Shown piece by piece: positions 37,841 to 46,683 of a stretch of DNA of 46,683 bases (positions are counted from its first letter, which is position 1; every line of letters starts with the position of its first letter). The notes under the pieces were generated by a model, which saw only the letters and a program-made list of their open reading frames with translations, had not been told where the DNA came from and did no database searches. Position numbers and translations under genes: made by a program. The stretch is from Pigoraptor vietnamica (taxonomy: Eukaryota > Opisthokonta > Filasterea), in the NCBI GenBank assembly GCA_943704525.1, contig CALSCQ010000289.1, positions 1-46,683 of the forward strand, read 5' to 3'.

Positions 37841-40800
37841 ATGTCTCTGACGACAATTGCCGGCTACGCGGCGGCGAGCACGGCTGCCTTCTCCGCTGTG
37901 CTTGCGGCGATGCTTGACAGCGAAGATGGGCGTCTCTCGTCGTTCCAGCTGGGCGAGGTCATACCCAGCCTCTTCGCGCACCCACTTTCTGTCGTGGTAC
38001 GTGGCCATTGGTCAACGTTAAATCGCCCGATGATTGAGCATCTCACATCCGTCGCGGGTGCTCATTTTGTGCACCTATGGAGAATATGGGTTGTGCGGCT
38101 ACGGCTTTCTTCAAGATTTGTGTCTGTCCAACGGGTGGGCTAACGCGGCATGGCTTGGCAGGTGACCGTCAACATGGCGCTCTGCTGCATCATAATATTT
38201 GCCAAGATCGTGCAACTCGCCGTCTTTGGTCCCTTGCGTGCGATCGAGGCACAGGTGCGGACACAGAACGCACACAACGGAGCTGCTGAGGGGTTGTTGT
38301 TCATGCTCTTGAGCTGACACAAGCATCTACTAAGCTCATTCCCACCTTCGCTGCTCGCAGCACTTTCGCGACCGGCTGATCAATTACGTCTTGTTTCGCA
38401 TTCTGTTCGTGGGGGCGATACTGCACACGGATATCCACGAGCTCGTCGTTTGGGGCGTGTGGTTCGCAATGATGGGCTTTCTGCGCATGTTCAACCTGCT
38501 CGCGCGGGACCGATTTGAATATGTGGGCAAAATATGTGCTGACTGTGCGTCCGTTTGTATCCTCCTCTGCATTCTCTTGGCCTCCCTCTCTGTTTTTTTT
38601 TTTTCCAAACGGCTCACTGGAACGCATGAAACGCAACGCCCATAATTCACGAACTAAAAAACGCCTCTTCTGTCGAACGCAGTTGACGTTTTCTCCGACG
38701 ACGACGTCTGCGACGCATGCGCGCGTGCTCGGCTTGCTCGTTTCAATCTTCGCCGCCGACATTGTTCTCTTCGCTTTCTGTGTCTATCTCTTTTACGACA
38801 CGGCGGGGCTGTCGGTAGTCCTCCTGCTCAGCTACGAGGTGTGTTGGCAGCTGCGATTGACATGGCTCATTATGCCTTCGTTCTCGGGCTGAGAGTCTCG
38901 TGTATGGTGTGCGCGCAGTGTGTCGTCGTGTTCCTGGACACTGTCCAGACTCTCGTCAAGTACGGCATCCATCTCCGCGACCTCTCGCGCAACGGCGTGT
39001 GGGAGAACAGGTGCGTGGGGTGCATGCGTCACGTGGTGGACATTTGGCGTCCTTCTTTTGTCTCATCAGCCCGCTGACCTGCGATTCCGCGCGCAGGGGC
39101 ACATACATCTACTACACCGAGTTTGTCACCGAGACACTGAGCCTCGTCGCCACGCTGGCCCACTATGTCCATATTCTGGTGCGGTTGGCAGCCGTTTCGT
39201 GCGATTTCAGCCGTCCAGCACGCACGCGCACCATCCACGCATTAACCGAAGTCTTCTCCATTCGCACAGGTGCTCCACAACAACATGTTGTCGTTCGTTA
39301 TGCTCGTGGTGCTCGTGAACATCCAGGGCGTGTACGCCAAGCTGAAGAGCAGGGTCACGGCGTACCAGAACTACCGTCGCGCCATCAGCACGCTCGACTC
39401 GCAGTGAGTTGTTCTCTGCGTCGTTGTTGCTCTTTGTCTCTTCATGCGGTTGTGCGTCGCTCTCTGCAAGCTTGTGTATCTGTAGTGACCCCTTTCTTTT
39501 ATTTCCTTTTATTTCCGCACTCAGCTTGACGAATGCCACCGGCGCTGAACTGGACGAATACGACGACGACTGCGCCATTTGCCGCGAGAGGATGCAGTCG
39601 GCGAAGAAGCTTCCCTGCGGCCACCTCTTCCACCTGTGAGTCCCGAACTGCGGTGCTAAGAGTAGTGATGCGCCTATTGTCCTCCCTGTGTGGGGCATAA
39701 GCCGTTGTTCTCTCATCAACGCACCTATGATATGTCTCTAACGCTTCGCCCTCAACGCACGTATCATTCGATGCAGGTCCTGTCTGCGCTCGTGGCTGGA
39801 GCAGAACAGCTCCTGTCCCACCTGCCGCCGTCCTCTTATCGAGTATCCCGCGGCCTCATCTTCGTCGTCGAGTGCTGGGACCACTACTGCTAGTCCCGAC
39901 GCTGCGACGGCCAACGTCGCCGGGGGTGCGACGGACGCGGAATCGAGGCGCAGGCAGCACCTCGCGGCTGCTCTCGATGCGCTGAACCCTGCCGAGGCAC
40001 GGCGGCGCGCGAGTGCGGGCCTGGGGCTTGGCCTTGACGGGGGCGCGGTGAACGTGCAGCAGTCCGTGTACCAGTTTAACGGTGGGCGTCGTTGGATAGA
40101 CGTGCTTTCTGTGTGCTCAAAATTGGTGCTATGTGTAATTGGGCATGCATGACCACCTCTCGTCCCTCACACACGCACTCATCCCCTGTTCGCGTGAGCA
40201 GGCCCGCGCTGGTTTCGGTGGCTGCCGGTTTTCCCCATCCAAGTCGTCGTGCGCGGCCGCGTCGCTCGCCAAGTGGCGCCAATTCCTGCCGCGCGGCAAG
40301 CGGCGTTCAATGGGATGGTGAGTGCTCAAGCCACCTGACGCGCGATCATGCAACACGCACGCGTACGTAAAGACGCGCACTCACACGCCCACGCTCACAA
40401 GCAAAGCCGACCTGCCAGTGCGCTTGTCTGCGATTCATGTCGCGTGTGCTCACCCATCGTGCACACGCACTCTGTCGCGTTGCAGGTGGCGCAAGTGCAG
40501 GAAGTCTTCCCTCACGTGCCGCCTGAGATTATCGCGGCCGATCTTGCCTCGACGAATTCCGTCGAGCACACAATGGAGAATATACTGGAAGGGCGCGTGC
40601 AGCTGCCGGACCCTGTTGACGAGGTGTGTGTCTTATCGTCGACTTATCTCGTCCTCTTCCACTGCACCGCGCACTCATTCTCAACACGTGTGGATCTCAT
40701 CTCCCACCTCTATTCCCAGCCTCCGCGCGAGTCTGCCGACACTGTGCAGCGCCCTGCAACCGAGCCTGCAACACCCTCTGTCACTACCGCTGACCAGGAC

Positions 40801-41115
40801 TCATCGCTGTCCGGGCAGCCCTCTCAATCTCCCGCATCGACCGCGCCTGCAACAACGTCCACCGCATCAGCTCCCGCTGCGTCGTCCCTCCGGCAGGGCG
40901 ACCGTGAGTCCGTCGTCGCGCCCGCGTCCACACCTTCTTCCTCCGACGATGCCGAAGTGCCGCCAGTTGCGGACGTCAGCCCCGTGCGGGACGTGCAGCC
41001 AAGGCAGGGTGTGGAATTCGGGAGTCCGACGCAGGACAGTCCGGACGTTCGCCGGCAAAAGGCACTCGAAGCTGCCCAACGTCGCTTGTTGCAGCAGCAA
41101 CAGCGACCCTTGTAG
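37841..41115 (+). CDS. AMFR: AMFR/gp78-like ER ubiquitin ligase
   Basis: Polytopic ER-membrane E3 ligase of ERAD. Twelve exons in phase: 37841-37996, 38162-38254, 38361-38522, 38683-38838, 38919-39010, 39097-39178, 39270-39403, 39525-39635, 39777-40081, 40202-40317, 40486-40623 and 40720-41115, giving 646 residues (human 643). Several membrane segments come first, with FSPTTTSATHARVLGLLVSI like human gp78. The RING-H2 domain reads DCAICRERM, KLPCGHLFHLSCLRSWLEQ, SCPTCRRPL. A CUE domain follows (QVQEVFPHVPPEIIAADL, NILEGRVQLP). The C-terminus RQKALEAAQRRLL fits the p97/VCP-interacting consensus R-x5-A-A-x2-R. I see no clear basic G2BR (UBE2G2-binding) helix between CUE and the end, so that part may be absent or diverged. 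Confidence 0.95.
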
Positions 41116-41440
41116 GAGAAGGGGCGAGGCAACCTTGCGTATGTGCGGCGAAGTGCGTGCGAGCTGCGTGCTGCGTGTGTGCGTCTTGTGTGTGTTTGAA
41201 GCGAAGGTCTGGCATCGAAGGCTTGCCTCCGTCTTGCACTGCGCGTTCCATTTTGAATGTACATAATTAAGGAAGGAATTTCTGTCCTCGAAATTCATGC
41301 AGTATGTACAGACATGGTCATTAGCTCCCGGTACGTACAGACTGATGCAGTTAACAAAGGACACAAGCAGTAACGCCACGCAAACGCACGCACGCACGCA
41401 CGCACGCAACACGAATGCACGCAAACACACACACACACAA
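41116..41440. other. Intergenic, AMFR and acyltransferase 3' ends
   Basis: 325 bp between convergent genes, containing a CGCA tandem repeat (41383-41408) followed by CA units up to 41439, directly next to the acyltransferase stop codon. AATAAT/TTAA-type sequence occurs around 41264-41272. Confidence 0.4.
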
Positions 41441-41846
41441 CTACGACTGGGCCGCTGAATCTGTGGCTGGCTTGGTGGCCGTTGAGGCGCTCACACTCTT
41501 CTTGCGCGCGCGGGCCTGAAGATAGTCCACATAGTAGTTGGCGCCGTTCCACAGTGCCGCGCACCACATAACTGACAGAAGGGCGGTATGAATGGGGGAG
41601 ATGTAAGCGCCAACGACAATAACAACAATTGCACTGACGAACGTACAGATCATGCACACGCACGCGCACACGCACCCGTGAGGAAGAGGGTGTGGGCCCA
41701 GTAAGACTTGAAGAAGAGAATCGCTGGCAAGATGGTGAGTAACGTGTACAGCAGCTGGATGCCTGTGAGATATGAGAGACAATCAGGACGAATACCCCCT
41801 CAGCCCTCCCTCATTGATCACACACCCACCCACACACACACACACA

Positions 41847-41882
<36 letters not shown>

Positions 41883-43405
41883 CACATACACTCAACACAC
41901 ATTCACACACGCACACATACACACACACACACGCACGCACGCACGCACACGCACCCATAAACACAAAATTCCAATTCTTTCGGTCGAATCGCGACATAAT
42001 CTTGTACGACGGATGCGAGGGCGTTGCGCTCAGCCACTTGAAGCTTGTCTTGAGCGCATCGTCCATTGCGAGGCGCTTGCCATCAATGTGCTCCGTCTGG
42101 GCGAGGAATCGTGTCAGTGCGCGCACCGTTTGTGCAGGTTGTGCCACGGCCATTAGGGAGCGCACAACAACCGCGCAGATTAATGCGCTAATAATGCGGT
42201 ACCGTCCCTCCCCCCCCCCCCCCCCCCCCAACCTTGAGGTAGTACGACGCCTGCCACAGCAGGTAAATGGCGAGCGGCGCCCAAAAGAAGTCAAAGGCGC
42301 TCATGTGGCACTCGGGCGATCGACACGTGCGAAAGCCGAGCGTGTCCGGATACCAGCGAAGGCAGTATGTCACTGCACAGCGAACCCATTGAGAAGGTGG
42401 GTGACGAAACGTGACTGCCGTATGCGCGTATGCACAATTGAGGGTGCGTGCGTGCGTGCGTGCGTGCGTGCGTGTGCGTGTGCGTGCGTGTGCGTGCGTG
42501 TGCGTGCGTGTGCGTGCGTGTGCGTGTGTGAGGGTGAGTATGAGCTGATGTGCATGGTGAACGTACCCAGACACGGAAACCTGCGCAAGCAAAACCAACC
42601 AATAAGCTTCAGTGGCAGCGGCTTCGAAGGCGACGGAACGCGGACCATGAGGACAGTGCGATCATATGCTGCGCAGACTCACCCGTGAATGTAGAAGCTC
42701 GTGACCATGTTAATATCTGCGTGCGGAGAAAAGAGAAATAGGCGCGATGTGAGGTCGGGGTGAAGAGAGGGGGGGGGTTGGAAATGGGGTGCAACTGGCA
42801 TTATCACAGGGTAGTGCGCCGTGGATGACGAAGAGGGACAATGGGCCAACACTCACCGTGGAAAACGAGGCTGTTTCGCTGTGACGCGGAGGAAAAGGCG
42901 ACAGAGACAATGGGAGATCGCACAAGGGAATGCATGGGGCACGTGAGCGATGGGTGCTTTTCGCAGCAGCGTCTCGACAAAGACAGAGTGAGCCGGGACA
43001 ACTGTCACCCACCCATGTAATGACACTCCAGCCAACGGGTCCGTTGCTGAAGTAGAAGCGCAGCAGACGTGTGAGTTTTCCTTCCGCGAGTAACATCAAG
43101 AGAGCGCAGAGCACGCCCTCTCCCACCTGTGCACGAATACGACGGCGAAGAGCATGGCGCTCGTTGGGTAGATGAAGAGATAAAAGACGAGGAGGACCTG
43201 CATGAAGTAGCAGAAGTCGAGCACGAAATAGTGCCACCGTTGCTTGTGGTAGCTGTAATAGCGGATGGCAAGCAGCTGCGACGGGAAGTGGGGTGAGAGA
43301 AGCCCACGCAAGCACACAGATCACAAGCACGCACACGCACGCACGCACGCACACGCACGCACACGTACACGTACCCACGCACACACGCACACGCACATGC
43401 GCACA

Positions 43406-43454
<49 letters not shown>

Positions 43455-44266
43455 GACACACAATCCCCGCAGCACTCACAGGCACCACGAGAACCGTGTA
43501 CCACTGGTACATATGGGCAGGACTCTTCAGCAAAATCGCCTCGGTTATGGCGAGGCAGATGATGCACACGAGAAAGCACAGCTTGTCGACAAAGCGCACA
43601 AACAGCGGCTCTGAAATGCGGGCCTCGAACGCCTGAGTAGCGGCGACGCGCCGAAGATTAGCAATCACGAGGTCCACACTACGGACGTGGACACACACGC
43701 GCTCAGCCACCGCCTGCACGCACCTGCGTCTTCCTATTGAACTCCGCCACCATGCGCTCCTGTCGCGCCACGAGTTCTCGCTGCCTCTTGCGCAGCGCAT
43801 CCTTGTTCTCTTCCAGCAACCGCTGTATGCGCGCCTTCTCCTTGCGCACGACGTCCTTCACGACCTCAAGATTGCGCTTCCCTCGACGCCCCTCCGCGGG
43901 CGCAGAAGCATGCTGGCGCGCACTCTTCACGGTCGCATCTTCCCCCAACGACAGCAGCGACGTCGGAAACGATGCGGTCGCGCGCACGCCTTCCTCTGAT
44001 GTCTGCGACTGCAACGGCGGTCGCCTCACGGGCTGCGGCGACTGCGCGGGCGATGCACCCGGCGTTTCTGGCATCGCACTCTCCACGCCGGACGTGATGC
44101 GATCGAGAGACTGGAGCACGCTCTGCTCAATCTTGTCCGTGATGGCCGCCAAGTCACTCCCGCTCGACGACGAGGACAGCGCGAGCGAGTCGTCGTCGCT
44201 CAACACTGCGGAATTCGCCCTCTGCAGCGCACTGCCGCCCGCAGCGCTGCCACCGGCCGCCTCCAT
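41441..44266 (-). CDS. GPC1: Glycerophosphocholine acyltransferase (GPC1 family)
   Basis: Membrane enzyme of the ER that acylates glycerophosphocholine to lysophosphatidylcholine with acyl-CoA, a phosphatidylcholine salvage route known in fungi and plants. Eleven exons in phase: 43724-44266, 43480-43632, 43127-43275, 43013-43046, 42857-42878, 42683-42716, 42567-42580, 42233-42372, 41955-42096, 41676-41762 and 41441-41571, giving 482 residues. Family marks: FEARISEPLFVRFVDKLCF, IRYYSYHKQRWHYFVLDFCY, GWSVITWRNSLVFHDIN, VTSFYIH, LLYTLLTILPAILFFKSYWA and ALWNGANYYVDY. The N-terminal ~180 residues are a Ser-rich disordered part plus a charged coiled coil. Exons 4-7 measure 34, 22, 34 and 14 nt; joining them restores the family core. 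Three introns hold long simple repeats. Confidence 0.9.
41830..41950 (+). repeat. CA/CGCA repeat in acyltransferase intron 9
   Basis: CA units, then a (CGCA) run at about 41847-41881, then mixed CA/CGCA. On the sense (minus) strand it reads TG/TGCG. Confidence 0.95.
42210..42229 (-). repeat. G20 run after the exon 8 splice donor
   Basis: Twenty consecutive C on the plus strand, hence G20 in the transcript, starting three bases after the GTT of the donor at 42230-42232. Confidence 0.93.
42444..42530 (+). repeat. GTGC/GTGT repeat in acyltransferase intron 7
   Basis: (GTGC) run followed by GTGTGC units on the plus strand; complementary in orientation to the repeats at 41830-41950 and 43328-43456. 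Confidence 0.95.
43328..43456 (+). repeat. CGCA/CA/CG repeat in acyltransferase intron 2
   Basis: CGCA units, then a long CA run (~43409-43440), then about eight CG units at 43440-43455. The alternating purine-pyrimidine order is of the Z-DNA-forming kind. Confidence 0.95.
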
Positions 44267-44631
44267 TCTCGTGCGCCCACCCCGCAGCCACACAGATGCA
44301 CACCACAGCCAACACAGCGGTGCGCTCTTCCGTCACGTTCTCACGATGCAAGCGTGAAGCCGGCGTATCAACAAAGGCGTGACGTCACGCATCTACATCC
44401 GGGGTGCAGCACGTGACCGACAGCTGGCAAGACGAACGTCGCGCCCTTCCCAGCACCACACTTTCGGCGTTTCGCATTGTTGTTTATCTCTGTCTTCTTC
44501 GTTCGTCAGCGGAAGACCTGCCGCGTGTACTGTTCTCGCTACTAACCTGGGCGGCAGGACTGTAGTGGGGGACTGACATTATTGTTGGCCGTGTTTAAAT
44601 TGCTCCGTCGCGGTAGGCGCCGCACACGAAG
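44267..44631. promoter_or_regulatory. Divergent promoter, acyltransferase / DYNC1LI
   Basis: 365 bp between opposite starts. It has a perfect CRE palindrome TGACGTCA at 44380-44387 and CACGTG at 44410-44415, 23 bp apart. Confidence 0.55.
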
Positions 44632-46422
44632 ATGCCTGCGTCGACGACAGACGCTGGCACGGCGGCAGCCTCTTCGTCGTCTGCGGGAGGGGACTTGTGG
44701 GCTTCGATTCTTGACGATGCAGCGCGCACTTCGAAAAAAACGGTGCTCTCGCGCAACATTGTCATTCTGGGTGCGTCATCCCTCTTCGCATCTAAGCGGA
44801 CCGCTGGTTGCCGAAGTTCTGGTGTGCATTTTGATGTCGTTTGATGCCAAAGACGCACTGCGAGCACAATTCTGACGCGCCGACTGTGCAGGAGATCGGC
44901 TGAGCGGAAAGAGCGCCTTGGTCGCGCGGCTACGAGGGGAGACGCCGTCGAATGCCGCCGACTCGCGCGAGGGCCTTGGGCTCGAGTACTCTTTTTTCGA
45001 TGTGAAAGACGAGGATGCAGACGGTGCGTGTCGTTGGGATCTGCACTGTGGCTTGTAATGCTGTGGGAGAAACGGCGCATGTGGGCACTGCGGGCATTAT
45101 GGGCAGTGTGGGTCATTTCAAAACTTCTTCCTCTTGAATGCGCGCGTCGGTGCAGAAACAACGGCGCGCATCGGCGTGTACACCCTGTACGGCGACCACC
45201 GCTTTCAGAACGTGCTTCGGTTTGCGATCGACGCGGGCAACTTTGACCAGTCGCTCGCTGTCGTCGTCGTGGACCTGTCGCAGCCGTGGAACGCGCTGTC
45301 GTCGGCCGGCAGCGCACTCGCACTCCTCGAAAAGCACGTCAAGTCTCTGGGAATCGCGCGCGAGGCAATGCAGGAGGCGCAGAAGCGATGTGAGTAGCGC
45401 ATGTGGTCCCGTTTTGCCTGCAGAGCTTCCTCTCAGCGCAGAACCACTTCTGTCTGCGTGCGTGCGTGCGTGGGTTGTACGCGCATTGTTTCTTCCCACG
45501 TTGTTTTCTCAATCTCGCCCTGTCTCTCTTCTATTCCGTGCCAGTGGTCGATGCATTCACGGACGCGTCGTCAGGTGAGGCGTCGGAGGGCGCCGCTGTG
45601 ACCGAGGGGGTCCTTGCTATCAACCTTGGGATCCCCCTTCTTATCGTCGCCACAAAGGTACGAGTGTGTGTTGTTTTCATGCTCACAGGCACGCACATAC
45701 AAACCTTCACAGAAACGCATACGGGACGCCACACTCGTCTTCTCTTGCGCATGCAGCTTGCTGTGCATTCTTGAGGTTGTGACGCACACGCTGACTGCCC
45801 CAATTTGACGTGTCCTTGTGCGCAGTCCGATGCCATCGCACAGACGGAGCGAGACCTCGGCTACCGCGACGAGCACTTTGAATTTGTGCAACTGCACCTC
45901 CGACGGCTGGCCCTTCGATGTGCGTAGACGGGGATTTACTTTTCTGTGCTTGTTTTGCTTCAGTTTGTTGCACTTGCACTTGACTGTGCTTGGTTTGCTT
46001 CAGTCTGTTGCACTTGCACTTGAGTGAGGGCCGGAACAGCATCACTCCACTTGTGAAGTGCTTACCTTGTGTTTGCTGCTTCAGTTTGTTGCACTTGCAC
46101 ACTTGTGAATAGCTTATCTTGTGCGCTTTCTCACTTGGCGCGCCCGTAACAGACGGCGCGGGACTCGTGTTCGTCTCGGCGAAGGACGGGCGCAACTGCG
46201 ACGTTCTCCGGCGGTACATCGTGTCGATCCTATCTTCGGGCGTCGGCGCCGCATCGCAGGCGGCGGACAACAAGCCGTCGATCGACAAAGAAGCCGCCTT
46301 CGTACCGATTGGGTGGGACTCTCCCGCCAAAATAGCGCTGCTTGCGGGCGCTGCGGCGTCACCGCTGTTTTCCGTCGACTCTCCGTTTGAGGACGTGATT
46401 CGAAAGCCGGCTGCGCGAAAGG

Positions 46423-46453
<31 letters not shown>

Positions 46454-46683
46454 ATGTGTGTGTAGGTGTGTGACTTGATAGTGGCGAGCGATTGAGTTTC
46501 CTGATTGACGCGAGTGGGCGTTGCAGGCTGTGGCTGTGGGCGACGAGGTGAAGGTGGAGGCGGAACAGGCGTTTCTTCTCAAGCAACAACAGAACTTGGC
46601 GCAGTTTTCCGAAAGGCTTGCGCCCGGCGGTGCGGCACAGGTTGGAAAGCGACATATGGACACCCCCCCCCCCCCCCCCCCCC
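44632..46683 (+). CDS. DYNC1LI1: Cytoplasmic dynein light intermediate chain, 3' end outside window
   Basis: Ras-like-fold subunit of cytoplasmic dynein that binds the heavy chain and, through its C-terminus, cargo adaptors. Exons in phase: 44632-44770, 44892-45023, 45156-45389, 45545-45657, 45826-45919, 46153-46421 and 46527 to at least 46640. Seen: P-loop GDRLSGKSAL (intact GxxxxGKS, split by intron 1 before its first Gly completes), GLEYSFFDV, FAIDAGNFDQSLAVVVVDLS, LGIPLLIVATKSDA, YGAGLVFVSAKDGRNCDVL and AFVPIGWDS. The start MPASTTDAGT has a Ser/Ala-rich lead. The reading frame runs into a C21 run at the window end; a possible donor GTTGGAAAG follows 46640. LIC1 and LIC2 cannot be told apart, so the symbol is by family only. 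Confidence 0.92.
45944..46107 (+). repeat. Intronic minisatellite in DYNC1LI
   Basis: At least three imperfect copies of TTTGTTGCACTTGCAC with flanking TGCTTCAG lie in intron 5 (45920-46152), two adjacent at 45960-46022 and one at 46076-46103. Confidence 0.75.
46663..46683 (+). repeat. C21 run at the window end
   Basis: Homopolymer running to the last base; probably where the assembly stops. Confidence 0.95.

Overview
The window reads as a gene-dense, GC-rich, intron-rich piece of a eukaryotic nuclear genome, probably from a unicellular species. Introns are mostly 60-400 bp, begin GT and end AG, and are full of CA/TG and GTGC-type simple repeats. Sixteen protein genes are recognisable, about one per 2.9 kb. 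Several proteins look animal-like (AMFR/gp78 with CUE and a p97-binding motif, type I PKA regulatory subunit with a docking domain, TBC1D20, HAUS4, full-size ABCA). A glycerophosphocholine acyltransferase of the fungal/plant/protist type is also present. This argues against a vertebrate or an ordinary fungus. I do not assign a species; a protist related to animals or amoebozoans is the best guess. Both window ends are simple repeats (CA at the left, C21 at the right), so the window may be one whole contig.

Layout, left to right: DCAF4 (+, 5' end possibly missing); VAC14 (-); PRPF4B/PRP4 kinase (+); thioredoxin (-); full-size ABCA transporter (-); HAUS4 (+); TBC1D20 (+); ZDHHC1-like palmitoyltransferase (+); NDUFS6 (-); DPM1 (+); RPSA (-); DAD1 (+); PKA regulatory subunit (-); AMFR (+); glycerophosphocholine acyltransferase (-); dynein light intermediate chain (+, cut by the window end). 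From ZDHHC1 onward the strand alternates at every gene. There are six head-to-head pairs sharing a 5' intergenic region, and the tail-to-tail pairs can be as close as 104 bp.

Most gene models were built exon by exon from homology, splice-site dinucleotides and reading phase; the resulting exon sums are multiples of three. Several genes (DPM1, DAD1, AMFR, TBC1D20, ZDHHC1-like, glycerophosphocholine acyltransferase) act at the endoplasmic reticulum, but there is no sign of an operon-like unit, transposon, virus, CRISPR array or rRNA/tRNA gene.

The most unusual structures are four consecutive mini-exons (34, 22, 34 and 14 nt) in the acyltransferase gene, inverted GTGC/CACG repeats in the introns around its exons 8-9, a G20 run right after one of its splice donors, introns at the same residue and phase in both Walker A motifs of the ABCA gene, and CACGTG palindromes in five of six divergent promoters.
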